Shown piece after piece: positions 25,422-33,892 of a DNA stretch of 64,000 nucleotides. The translations under genes and the position numbers were made by a program. This DNA comes from Streptomyces zaomyceticus (GTDB taxonomy: Bacteria; Actinomycetota; Actinomycetes; Streptomycetales; Streptomycetaceae), in the NCBI RefSeq assembly GCF_014656215.1, contig NZ_BNBZ01000035.1, positions 1 to 64,000 on the forward strand. The letters run 5' to 3'. Under the pieces are notes generated by a model. That model saw only the letters and a list, made by a program, of their open reading frames with translations. It had not been told where the DNA came from and made no database searches. Within the stretch, counting starts at the first letter, position 1. Every line of letters begins with the position of its first letter.

Positions 25422-26468
25422 CTACGCGCGCCGGGGAGGCCCCGTCGATCCCCGGGGTGTCAGGGACGGTGTGGGGACCTGGAAGTCCCCCTCGTGCGTG
25501 CCCTCGATCACGCCGAACAACGTCCGGGCGACCGCCTCCCCGAACCGGTGCACGTCATGGCTCATCGCCGACATCGGCGGATGGGTGAGCCGGCACAGCT
25601 GGGAGTCGTCCCAGGCGAGCAGCGAAACGTCGTCGGGCACCCCGAGTCCCATCTCGGCGGCGACCGCCGCCCCGGCGACGGCCATGATGTCGTTGTCGTA
25701 CACGATCGCCGTCGGGCGGTCCGGGGACATCAGGAGGCTGCGGGTCGCCCGTGCGCCCTCCTCTCCCACGAACCCCGTCGGCACCTGGCGGCCCCCGTCC
25801 AGGCCCAGTTCCGCCATGGTCGCCTCGAAGGCCGCCGCCCGGATGCCGCTGTGCCCGAGGCCGGAGGGGCCGCCGACCCGCGCGATTCTCCGGTGTCCGA
25901 GCGCGGCCAGGTACCGCACCGCTTCGGCTGCGGCCGAGGCGTCGTCCGTCCAGACCGAGGGGAACCCGCCGGTCAGCGACGGGTGCCCGACCGCGACGGC
26001 CGGGATGCCCAGCGCACGCAGGGGCGGGACCCGGGGGTCGTCCCGGTGGAAGTCCACCAGGATCGCCCCGCCGATGGTCCGGCTGCGCCACCAGCCCTCG
26101 AGCAGCACGGTCTCCTCCTCCAGATCCCGGACCAGCCGGAGCAGGAGCGAGCAGGACCGTTCGGCGAGGACGTCCTCGATCCCGGAGATGAACTCCATGT
26201 AGAAGGGCTCGAGTCCGAGGAGCCGGGCGGGGCGGCAGATCGCCAGGCCCACGATGCCCGTCCGCCGCCCGGAGAGGTTTCGCGCGGCCTGGTTCGGGCT
26301 CCAGCCGAGCTCTATCGCGGCTTCGAAGATGCGTTCCCGGGTGGTCGGGGACACCCCCGGCCTGTTGTTGAAGGCGATCGAGACGGCGCCTTTGGAGACC
26401 CCGGCCCGCGCGGCGACGTCGTTGATCGTCACGCGCGGACCGGGGACACGAGGAGCTGTGGAACTCAC
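25422..26468 (-). CDS. LacI-family repressor, cotranscribed with beta-mannosidase
   Basis: 348 residues from GTG 26468, whose GTGA overlaps the mannosidase stop, so the two are coupled. Helix-turn-helix TINDVAARAGVSKGAVSIAF plus hinge NNRPGVSPTTRERIFEAA, then a sugar-binding periplasmic-like core (residues ~65-340). It is a close paralogue of the LacI protein at 32502-33539 (both have EPF.MEFISG, SLLLR/ALMLQ and GHRRIARV stretches). Likely ligands are mannobiose or mannose. Targets are probably one of the two operator types in this region. Confidence 0.9.
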   Translation of the reverse strand: MSSTAPRVPGPRVTINDVAARAGVSKGAVSIAFNNRPGVSPTTRERIFEAAIELGWSPNQAARNLSGRRTGIVGLAICRPARLLGLEPFYMEFISGIEDVLAERSCSLLLRLVRDLEEETVLLEGWWRSRTIGGAILVDFHRDDPRVPPLRALGIPAVAVGHPSLTGGFPSVWTDDASAAAEAVRYLAALGHRRIARVGGPSGLGHSGIRAAAFEATMAELGLDGGRQVPTGFVGEEGARATRSLLMSPDRPTAIVYDNDIMAVAGAAVAAEMGLGVPDDVSLLAWDDSQLCRLTHPPMSAMSHDVHRFGEAVARTLFGVIEGTHEGDFQVPTPSLTPRGSTGPPRRA

Positions 26469-28864
26469 ACCGCTCCCACACTGAACAGGGCGCGGCGGAC
26501 GGCCGTCACATCGTCGCCGGACCAGCCGGTGACGGCGATACGGACCTCCTCGCCCGGCAACAGGGTGGTCAGACCGCGGTCGGCGGCGGCCGCGGGGGCC
26601 AGCCGGTCGGCCTGGAGGAGGAGGTCCCGCACCATCGTCCGGGCCGTGACGACCACGTCCACCGTGCCACCGTCGCCGTGCGGTTCGACCCGCACGTCGT
26701 ACGCGGGTACCGGGTACGCGAACTCCTTGTCGTACACCGGGACATGAACGGCTCGCAGGCCGTCCGCGTCGGCGACGAGCAGCTCCTTCGACGAACCGGT
26801 CCCGGGCAGCAGCGAGGCCGGCACGACCAGCCGTACGACCGTCCGGGCCGCCGCCTCCAGTTCGAACGTGGCCTCCTTGAGCACCGTGCCGTCCGCGTCG
26901 GCCCGGCGCAGCGTGACGGAGGTGCGCCAGGTGGCGCCGGACTGGTTGTCGAGGGCGAGCACCGGGCCGTCCTCGGTGGGGACGAGGCTGAGGAGGCGGT
27001 CGGCGTAGACCCGGCGGAGCTCGTGGTGGAGCGGCTTGAGGCGTCCGTCGCCGTCGATCGCGGCCCAGGAGCTCACCGGCCAGCAGTCATTGAGCTGCCA
27101 GACGACCGTGCCCGCGCAGACCGGCCAGTGGGAGCGCCAGTGCTCGATGCCGGCGGAGACCGCCCGGGCCTGGACGACCTGGGCGAGGTAGTGCCAGCGG
27201 TCGAAGTCGCCCTTGGGAAGGCCGAAGTGGCGCTCGATGCCCCGGTTCAGCTTTCCGTTGCCGTCCTCGGCCTTCTGGTGGTGCAGCATGCCGGGGGAGT
27301 CGGGGGCGAGTTCCTCGCCGGGGAGTGCGCGGCGCAGCGTCGCGAATGCCGGGGGAGCCTGCCAGCCGAACTCCGCGCAGAACCGGGGCACGTCCGCCCG
27401 GTATTCGGCGTAGTCCTGACGGTTCCACACCTCCCACGAGTGGTGGGTGCCGTGGCGGGGATCGTTGGGGTGGTGGTCCCAGGACCCGGACCAGGGGCTG
27501 CCCGCCGTGTAGGGGCGGGTGGGGTCCGACTCGGCGACGATCCTGGGCAGGACACCGAGGTAGTAGCCCTCGCCCCAGGAGTCGCCGGCGAGCGGCGTCT
27601 CCCAGTCCCAGTCGCGGAAGCCCCAGAGGTTCTCGTTGTTGCCGTTCCACAGGACGAGGCTGGCGTGGGGCATGAGTCGGACAACGTTGTCACGCGCCTC
27701 TGCCTCCACTTCTCCACGGAGGGGCTGTTCCTCCGGGTAGGCCGCGCAGGCGAAGAGGAAGTCCTGCCAGACCATGAGGCCGAGTTCGTCGCAGACGTCG
27801 TAGAACGCGTCGTCCTCGTAGATGCCGCCGCCCCAGATGCGGACCAGGTCGACGTTGGCCTCGGCGGCCTGGGTGAGCCGGGCCCGGTAGCGCTCGGGGG
27901 TGACCCGGGAGGGCAGCACGTCGTCCGGGATCCAGTTGACGCCGCGGGCGAAGATCCGTACGCCGTTGACGACGAAGGTGAAGCCCGTGCCGTGCTCGTC
28001 GGCGGACCGGTCGACCGTGACGGAGCGGAAGCCGATGCGACGGGTCCAGGAGTCGAGCGGTTCGCCGCTCTCGTCCAGGAGTTCCACGTCGAGCCCGTAC
28101 AGCGGCTGCGCGCCGTACCCTCGCGGCCACCACAGTTCCGGTTCGGCGACCTCGATGCGCAGCGCCGCCTCCTCGCCCTCGAGGGACGTCTCGGCGACGG
28201 CGCCCGCCACGGTGGCGCGCAGGGTCAGCCGGCGGCCGGCCCCGGAAGCGGTGCGCGCCGCGCGGACGTGGAGTTCGACCCGTCCGGTCGTGCCGTCGAC
28301 CGTGACCAGGGGGCGGACCTCGGCCAGCCGCGCGGTCGACCAGTGCTCCAGCCGTACCGGTCGCCACATGCCGGCGGTGACCACGGTGGGACCCCAGTCC
28401 CAGCCGAAGGAACAGGCCATCTTGCGGATGTACTGGAAGGGCTCGGGGTAGACGTTGGGCCGCTCGCCGGTGAGGGCGCGGACCCGGTCGGCCTCGTCGT
28501 ACGCGGAGGCGAAGCGCACCTCCAGGGAGCCGGTCCGCCCGGTGACGTCGAAGCGGTGGACGCGGTGCATGTTGCGTGTCGTGCCGAGGGAGGCCCCGTC
28601 CAGAAGGATCTCGGCGGCGGTGTCGAGACCGTCGAACACGAGCTCGGACCGCTCGTGTCCGCTGTCGTGGCCCAGTGTCGTGACGTACGACCACGACCGT
28701 CGGCCGACCCATGCGACCTCGGTCTCGTCGAGCCCGAGGAACGGGTCGGGTATCACCCCGGCGGCGAGCAGGTCGCTGTGGACGCAGCCGGGTACCTGGG
28801 CGGGGAGCAGCGCGTCCTCGTAACGCAGGTTCCACCCCTCGTGCAGCTGAGTGACGTCCTTCAT
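26465..28864 (-). CDS. Glycoside hydrolase family 2 beta-mannosidase
   Basis: 799 residues from ATG 28864; a GGAG lies upstream. Lacks a signal peptide, so cytoplasmic. Jelly-roll N-domain, Ig-like middle and TIM barrel; the acid/base Glu is in LVLWNGNNENLWG (~residue 410) and the nucleophile Glu in FCAEFGWQAPP (~498), the typical beta-mannosidase motifs. Substrate pocket signature SFGWDWGP is also present. It splits imported manno-oligosaccharides to mannose. Divergent from the sugar importer and coupled to a downstream lacI gene. The gene contains a perfect copy of the GACAACGTTGTC operator. Confidence 0.92.
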   Translation of the reverse strand: MKDVTQLHEGWNLRYEDALLPAQVPGCVHSDLLAAGVIPDPFLGLDETEVAWVGRRSWSYVTTLGHDSGHERSELVFDGLDTAAEILLDGASLGTTRNMHRVHRFDVTGRTGSLEVRFASAYDEADRVRALTGERPNVYPEPFQYIRKMACSFGWDWGPTVVTAGMWRPVRLEHWSTARLAEVRPLVTVDGTTGRVELHVRAARTASGAGRRLTLRATVAGAVAETSLEGEEAALRIEVAEPELWWPRGYGAQPLYGLDVELLDESGEPLDSWTRRIGFRSVTVDRSADEHGTGFTFVVNGVRIFARGVNWIPDDVLPSRVTPERYRARLTQAAEANVDLVRIWGGGIYEDDAFYDVCDELGLMVWQDFLFACAAYPEEQPLRGEVEAEARDNVVRLMPHASLVLWNGNNENLWGFRDWDWETPLAGDSWGEGYYLGVLPRIVAESDPTRPYTAGSPWSGSWDHHPNDPRHGTHHSWEVWNRQDYAEYRADVPRFCAEFGWQAPPAFATLRRALPGEELAPDSPGMLHHQKAEDGNGKLNRGIERHFGLPKGDFDRWHYLAQVVQARAVSAGIEHWRSHWPVCAGTVVWQLNDCWPVSSWAAIDGDGRLKPLHHELRRVYADRLLSLVPTEDGPVLALDNQSGATWRTSVTLRRADADGTVLKEATFELEAAARTVVRLVVPASLLPGTGSSKELLVADADGLRAVHVPVYDKEFAYPVPAYDVRVEPHGDGGTVDVVVTARTMVRDLLLQADRLAPAAAADRGLTTLLPGEEVRIAVTGWSGDDVTAVRRALFSVGAV
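27680..27691. promoter_or_regulatory. Intragenic copy of the GACAACGTTGTC palindrome
   Basis: Exact 12-bp match to the operators at 20623 and 37074, here within the beta-mannosidase reading frame, where it encodes Asp-Asn-Val-Val with the rare valine codon GTT. It may be a repressor roadblock or simply coincidental. Confidence 0.45.
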
Positions 28865-28929
28865 GGTGTGCGGCTCCGATCGCCTGGTCGTGGGTGGGAT
28901 GCGTATACGGGCCGACAAGCTAGCCGTAC

Positions 28930-28958
28930 GGTGGGGCGACTGTCCATGAACCGGTCAA
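28930..28958 (-). promoter_or_regulatory. Putative promoter/operator of the mannosidase operon
   Basis: Read on the minus strand, 28958-28947 is TTGACCGGTTCA, combining a -35-like TTGACC with the motif ACCGGTTCA. A near-identical element faces the other way in front of the importer (29068-29079). Confidence 0.5.
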
Positions 28959-29067
28959 GTGTCTGCATCGCGCTGTGCGGTCGCTCGACCGTGAGCGAGC
29001 TTCACGGGTCCAGCCCTATGGGGCATCGCTGCCGGTAACGATTAGGCATCACGCTGGAAATCGGTAC

Positions 29068-29096
29068 TTTACCGGTTCACAAACGGCTGACATAGT
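29068..29096 (+). promoter_or_regulatory. Promoter/operator of the sugar-importer operon
   Basis: TTTACCGGTTCA (29068-29079) provides a -35 TTTACC; a -10 CATAGT (29091-29096) follows after 17 bases. The motif differs by one base from the element facing the mannosidase gene, and overlaps the -35, as expected of a repressor site. Confidence 0.55.
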
Positions 29097-29145
29097 GCCG
29101 ACATCCCACCGATTGCCTGAGCCGTGACTTTGAAGGAGTTGGGCC

Positions 29146-30474
29146 ATGGGGAACAAGAAGACGACAGTGCTCTCGGGAGCGCTTCTGGCCACCGCGACAC
29201 TGGTCCTGTCGGCGTGCGGCGGCGGAGGCGGCGGTGCGACCGGAGAGGTGGCCGCCCCTCCCGCCGACCCGAAGGGGGTCTCGGGAGAGATCAAGGTCCT
29301 GACGCAGCGGACCGACCTCGTCCAGAAGGGGGTCATGAAGGCGTACGCCGCCGAGTTCAACAAGATCTACCCCAAGGTCAAGGTGTCGTTCGACGGCATC
29401 ACCGACTACGAGGGCGAGGTGAAGATCCGGATGAACGCCAAGGCGTACGGTGACGTGCTCCTCATCCCGGGCGCGGTCGCCAAGAACGACTACCCGAAGT
29501 TCTTCGCCCCGCTGGGGACGACGGCGGAGCTGTCGTCGAAGTACCGCTTCAGCGACAAGGCCGAGGTCGACGGCAAGGTCTACGGCATCGCCCAGTTCGG
29601 TACGGCCAACGGCTTCGTCTACAACAAGGCGTTGTGGAAGAAGGCCGGGATCACCGCCTGGCCGACGACTCCGCAGGAGTTCCTCGCCGGCCTGAAGGCG
29701 ATCAAGGACAAGACGGGGGCCACTCCGTACTACACGAACTTCAAGGACGGCTGGCCGCTCGTCCAGTGGACCGCCAACAACGGCTCGGTCGGCTGTGACG
29801 CGAACGCGGGCAACAAGCTGGCCGGTCCGGTCTCGCCGTGGAAGGAGGGCGGTGAGCTCCGTGCGATCGACGGCCTGCTGTACGACATCGCGAAGCAGGG
29901 GCTCTCGGAGAAGGACCCCACCACCACCAATTGGGAGACCTCCAAGGCGCTTCTCGCCGAGGGCCGGATCGCCACGATGATGCTGGGCTCCTGGTCGATC
30001 ACGCAGATGCGGGGCGCGGCGGTCGACGCGGGCCTGAGGGCGGACGACATCGGTTTCATGCCCTTCCCGGTCCAGAAGGGCGGGAAGTTCTGCGCGGCCG
30101 TGGTCTCCGACTACCAGCAGGCCGTCAGCGTCCACTCCGAGAACAAGCCCGCGGCCCGCGCCTGGGTCGACTGGTTCACCGAGAAGTCCGGGTTCTCGGA
30201 GAAGGAGGGTGTCGTGTCCGCGGTCAAGTCCGCTCCCATGCCCGCGACGCTCAAGGACTTCGTTGACAACGATGTCACCTTCTTCGACCGCTCCGAGGCC
30301 AGGACTGCCGCGGTCAATGACATCGACGACGCGGCGGAGATCGGCCTCAACAAGCCCGACTACCGCCAGAAGCTGATCGACACCGCGCGGGGCGCGGCGA
30401 AGGGCAGCGTCGAGGACTTCTTCGCCGACCTGAACAAGAGGTGGGACGAGGCGGCGAAGACCGCCGGTTCCTGA
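29146..30474 (+). CDS. Sugar-binding lipoprotein of an ABC importer (manno-oligosaccharides, probable)
   Basis: 442 residues; ATG with AAGGAG at 29133-29138. Lipobox LVLSACGG gives a lipid-anchored Cys near residue 25. The mature protein is a cluster B (family 1) solute-binding protein: EIKVLTQRTDLVQKG start, YGIAQFGTANGFVYNKALWK and TMMLGSWSITQMRG. It would capture mannobiose or manno-oligosaccharides released by the secreted mannanase and hand them to the two permeases. Two cysteines later in the protein could form a disulfide. Regulated by the promoter/operator in the divergent region; carries an internal operator-like site near its end. Confidence 0.88.
   Translation: MGNKKTTVLSGALLATATLVLSACGGGGGGATGEVAAPPADPKGVSGEIKVLTQRTDLVQKGVMKAYAAEFNKIYPKVKVSFDGITDYEGEVKIRMNAKAYGDVLLIPGAVAKNDYPKFFAPLGTTAELSSKYRFSDKAEVDGKVYGIAQFGTANGFVYNKALWKKAGITAWPTTPQEFLAGLKAIKDKTGATPYYTNFKDGWPLVQWTANNGSVGCDANAGNKLAGPVSPWKEGGELRAIDGLLYDIAKQGLSEKDPTTTNWETSKALLAEGRIATMMLGSWSITQMRGAAVDAGLRADDIGFMPFPVQKGGKFCAAVVSDYQQAVSVHSENKPAARAWVDWFTEKSGFSEKEGVVSAVKSAPMPATLKDFVDNDVTFFDRSEARTAAVNDIDDAAEIGLNKPDYRQKLIDTARGAAKGSVEDFFADLNKRWDEAAKTAGS
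30264..30277. promoter_or_regulatory. Intragenic one-mismatch copy of the GACAACGTTGTC operator
   Basis: TGACAACGATGTCA within the sugar-binding-protein gene differs from the 12-bp palindrome by one base. It uses rare codons GTT and GAT for Val-Asp-Asn-Asp-Val. Confidence 0.35.
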
Positions 30475-30558
30475 CCGACCGGCGGAGCGGGCCCCGGCCG
30501 TACGACACCGGCCGGGGCCCGCCCGGATCTCCCGCAGTCGCGGACACGAAAGGCCGAC

Positions 30559-31572
30559 ATGACCGATACGACCGACACCGCTCCCGGAGGCGTCGCCGTG
30601 ACACGGCGACGATCCGTCAGGGACAGGAACGACGCGGAAGGCGGGGCGCGAGGCGGGGACCGGCCGACGGGCCGGCGCCGGGCGGGACCGCCCCGCTCCT
30701 GGCGGCATTCGCCGCTCCGCCGGATCACGCCCTGGCTCTTCCTCGCCGCCCCGCTGGCGCTGCTGATCACGTTCACCTACGTCCCCGTGGCGAGCATGAT
30801 CTCGTACAGCTTCACGGACTGGGACGGGGTGAGCCCGGACCGCGAGAACGTCGGCTTCGACAACTACGTCCAGATCTTCACCCGTCCCGAACTGTTCCGG
30901 GTGTTCTTCGTCAGCGGCTACTACCTGGCCGCCTCCGTGGTCCAGATCGCCGTCGCGTTGTACTTCGCCGTGATCCTGAGCTTCAACCTCAAGTTCAGGA
31001 ACTTCTTCAAGGGGATCCTCTTCTTCCCCTACCTGATCAACGGCGTCGCGATCGGCTTCGTCTTCCTGTACTTCTTCCAGGACGGCGGCACGCTCGACTC
31101 GGTGCTGTCCTGGTTCGGCGTGAGCAACGACCATCCCTGGCTCGGTGATCCGACCTCCGCCAACATCTCCCTGGCGGGCGTGTCCGTCTGGCGTTTCACC
31201 GGACTGAACTTCGTCCTCTTCCTGGGAGCCATCCAGTCGATCCCCGGCGAGCTCTACGAGGCCGCCGAACTGGACGGCGCGGGCAGGTGGAAGCAGTTCC
31301 GCCACATCATCGCCCCCGGCATCAAGCCCGTCATCAGCCTCAGCGTGATCCTGGCGATCTCCGGCTCGCTCTCGGTCTTCGAGATCCCCTACATCATGAC
31401 CGGCGGCGCGACCGGCACCCAGACCTTCGTCATCCAGACGATCAAGCTCGCGTTCCAGTTCAACAAGACCGGCCTGGCCTCGGCCGCGGCCGTGGTGCTG
31501 CTCCTGATCATCCTGCTGATCACCTGGATCCAGCGCCGGCTCGTGCCCGACGACAAGGTGGACCTCGTATGA
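30559..31572 (+). CDS. ABC sugar importer permease (MalF/UgpA type)
   Basis: 337 residues; ATG preceded by GAAAGG. An unusually long, Arg-rich ~45-residue cytoplasmic N-tail precedes six membrane helices (first PWLFLAAPLALLITFTYVPV). The coupling EAA motif is ELYEAAELDGAGRWKQFRHI, the site that docks on the ATPase. The operon lacks an ATPase gene; in Streptomyces a shared MsiK serves several sugar importers. The stop overlaps the next permease start (ATGA). Confidence 0.9.
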   Translation: MTDTTDTAPGGVAVTRRRSVRDRNDAEGGARGGDRPTGRRRAGPPRSWRHSPLRRITPWLFLAAPLALLITFTYVPVASMISYSFTDWDGVSPDRENVGFDNYVQIFTRPELFRVFFVSGYYLAASVVQIAVALYFAVILSFNLKFRNFFKGILFFPYLINGVAIGFVFLYFFQDGGTLDSVLSWFGVSNDHPWLGDPTSANISLAGVSVWRFTGLNFVLFLGAIQSIPGELYEAAELDGAGRWKQFRHIIAPGIKPVISLSVILAISGSLSVFEIPYIMTGGATGTQTFVIQTIKLAFQFNKTGLASAAAVVLLLIILLITWIQRRLVPDDKVDLV

Positions 31573-32429
31573 CCCCCGCTCCCGCTGCCCGCCACCCGCG
31601 CCGCCGGCGTGTCCCCGTCGGGCCCGTACTGACCTATCTGTCACTGATCGCCGCCTCGGCGGTGGTCCTGCTGCCGCTGGCCGTCGTCCTCCTCACGTCG
31701 CTCAAGACCTCGCAGGAGGTGGGCGACGGCGGTGCGCTCTCCTTGCCGGGCGACTGGCTGAACTTCGACAACTACGTCACCGCGTTCAACGACGGCAACA
31801 TGCTGACGGCCTTCGGGAACACCGCGTTCATCCTGCTGTTCTCCATCGCCGGCACCGTGATCATCGGCTCGATGACGGCCTACGCGATCGACCGCTTCGA
31901 CTTCCGCGCGAAGAAGCTCGTGATGGCCCTCTTCCTGATCGCCACCCTCGTGCCCGCCGTCACCACCCAGGTCGCCACGTTCCAGGTCATCAGCGGCTTC
32001 GGCCTGGTCGACACCCGCTGGGCGCCGATCCTGCTCTACATGGGCACGGACATCGTCTCCGTCTACATCTTCCTGCAGTTCATCCGGGGCATCCCCACCT
32101 CCCTGGACGAAGCGGCCCGCCTCGACGGGGCCAACTCGTTCACGATCTACCGGAAGATCATCTTTCCCCTGCTCAAGCCGGCGATCGCCACGGTGGTCAT
32201 CATCAAGGGGATCACCACCTACAACGACTTCTACATCCCCTTCCTCTATATGCACTCCGAGGACCTCGGCACGATCTCCACCGCGCTCTTCCGGTTCAAG
32301 GGCCCCTTCGGAGCGCACTGGGAGGCGATCTCCGCGGGAGCGATCCTGGTCATCCTGCCGACGCTGGTGATCTTCCTGCTGCTCCAGCGCTGGATCTACA
32401 ACGGCTTCTCGCAGGGAGCCACCAAGTAG
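31569..32429 (+). CDS. ABC sugar importer permease (MalG/UgpE type)
   Basis: 286 residues from ATG 31569, overlapping the preceding gene by 4 bases. Six membrane helices (e.g. YLSLIAASAVVLLPLAVVLL) and the EAA loop TSLDEAARLDGANSFTIYRK. Pairs with the upstream permease to form the importer channel. Followed by a clear terminator, so the operon is binding protein, two permeases, stop. Confidence 0.9.
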   Translation: MTPAPAARHPRRRRVPVGPVLTYLSLIAASAVVLLPLAVVLLTSLKTSQEVGDGGALSLPGDWLNFDNYVTAFNDGNMLTAFGNTAFILLFSIAGTVIIGSMTAYAIDRFDFRAKKLVMALFLIATLVPAVTTQVATFQVISGFGLVDTRWAPILLYMGTDIVSVYIFLQFIRGIPTSLDEAARLDGANSFTIYRKIIFPLLKPAIATVVIIKGITTYNDFYIPFLYMHSEDLGTISTALFRFKGPFGAHWEAISAGAILVILPTLVIFLLLQRWIYNGFSQGATK

Positions 32430-32451
32430 GCCGGGAAGCCGCGGTGCGGGA

Positions 32452-32477
32452 CCGGGCCGTACGAGGGGACGGCCCGG
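32452..32477. terminator. Hairpin between importer operon and lacI
   Basis: CCGGGCCGT pairs with ACGGCCCGG around an 8-base loop, 22 bases after the permease stop; the lacI gene arrives from the opposite side, so it may serve both. Confidence 0.75.
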
Positions 32478-32501
32478 CCCGGAGATGTGCGCCCGGCGCT
32501 G

Positions 32502-33539
32502 TCAGCGGGGCGTCGGCCGGGCCGGCGGCGGGCAGGTGCTGCCCCGAGGGACGAAGCGGGCGTACCCCTCGCGGATGTCACCGACCTCTTCGCCGCTGAT
32601 CAGGTCGAGCAGCGCGCTCGCGGACCGGGCGCCGTACGCGGGGATGTCGCGGGTGACGGCCGACAGCATCGGACGGACGACCTGCGTCAGCGGCGATTCG
32701 TCCCACGCCACGATCGACACGTCGGCGGGAATGGAGAGGTTCAGCTCCTGCGCGACCGACAGCGCGGCCACCGCCATGATGTCGTTGTCGAAGACGATCG
32801 CCGTCGGCCGCTCCGGCGCGATCAGCAGGGCCCGGGTGGCGCGTGCGCCCTCGTCCCCGGTGTAGTCGGTGTGGATCACCGTGGCCTCCCCGAGGCCGGC
32901 GTCCCGGCAGGCGTCGCGGAGCGCGGTGTCACGGACGGCGGTGTGGGCGAGGTCCGCGGGGCCGGCGACCCGGGCGATCCGGCGGTGGCCGATCGCCGCC
33001 AGGTAGCGCACGATCTCGTGCACGCTCTCACCGTCGTCCGACCAGACGGCCGGCAGACCGCCGGAGACGTCCGGTGGACCGATGGTCACGGTGGGCAGAC
33101 CGATGTCCTTGACCGCCGGGATCCGGACGTCGTCGGCCTGGAGGTCCATCAGAAAGGCGCCGTCGACCCGCCGCTCGCCCCACCAGCGTCGGTACACCTC
33201 GATCTCGTCGGCCCGGGTGGTGACCATCTGCAGCATCAGCGCGTACGAACGCTCGGCGAGGACGCTCTCCACACCACTGATGAACTCCATGAAGAACGGT
33301 TCCACGCCGAGGGTCCGGGCCGGCCGCCGCACCACGAGCCCGACGGCCTGCGCCCGTCCGCCCGTCAGTGCCCTGGCGGCGCTGTTGGGGCGCCAGCCCA
33401 GCTCCTCCGCGATGCTCTTGATCGAGGCGCGCGTGGACTCCGACACTCCGGGCTGATCGTTGAGCGCGTAGGAGACCGCGACCTTCGACACGCCCGCCCG
33501 ACGTGCGATGTCCGCCATCGTCGGCCGCTTCACTGCCAC
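32502..33539 (-). CDS. LacI-family repressor, convergent with the importer operon
   Basis: 345 residues from GTG 33539 (GGAG five bases upstream; GTG 33533 also fits). Helix-turn-helix RPTMADIARRAGVSKVAVSY, hinge NDQPGVSEST, then a periplasmic-binding-protein-like core (RTLGVEPFFMEFISGVESVL; GHRRIARVAGP; RPTAIVFDNDIMAV). The paralogue at 25422-26468 differs at the recognition helix (GAVSIAF versus VAVSYAL), suggesting the two read different operators. Confidence 0.9.
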   Translation of the reverse strand: MAVKRPTMADIARRAGVSKVAVSYALNDQPGVSESTRASIKSIAEELGWRPNSAARALTGGRAQAVGLVVRRPARTLGVEPFFMEFISGVESVLAERSYALMLQMVTTRADEIEVYRRWWGERRVDGAFLMDLQADDVRIPAVKDIGLPTVTIGPPDVSGGLPAVWSDDGESVHEIVRYLAAIGHRRIARVAGPADLAHTAVRDTALRDACRDAGLGEATVIHTDYTGDEGARATRALLIAPERPTAIVFDNDIMAVAALSVAQELNLSIPADVSIVAWDESPLTQVVRPMLSAVTRDIPAYGARSASALLDLISGEEVGDIREGYARFVPRGSTCPPPARPTPR

Positions 33540-33892
33540 CCCAGCTCCATCCTGAACCCTTGACATCCAGACCCTACCGTCACGGGCTCCGTCGCACGGA
33601 TGGGTCCGGGCCGCACCCGGAGACGGCGGTTCGGCGCCGGTCGGTGAGGCGACGGCTCGGAAGCGCGGACCGCCGGAATCCCGCGCGTCCGGGTTTACCC
33701 GGGGCCTCCCGGCGCATCTCTCCTCGAGAGCCCAGCGCCGTCCTCGCCCCGGGGAAGATCCCGGTCGATCCCCGACCGGTGAACCGGTGCCCCCCGCACG
33801 GCGAGCCATCGCCCTGCCCCCCCATGCCGCCACCGGAAGCCGGCCGCGGCGAGAGCCGCGGCCGGCCCCGACGAACCAAGCCCGCAGGAGCC
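33540..33892. other. Divergent region between lacI and the ABC exporter
   Basis: About 350 bases without a gene. A TTGACA (33560-33565) is present but lacks a good partner -10. ACCGGTGAACCGGT (33775-33788) repeats the ACCGGT core of the mannosidase/importer motif. The exporter ribosome site GGAG is at 33887-33890. Confidence 0.45.

Noticed and set aside
33560..33588. TTGACA as -35 of the ABC exporter
   Set aside because: No acceptable -10 at 16-19 bases; more than 300 bases from the gene.
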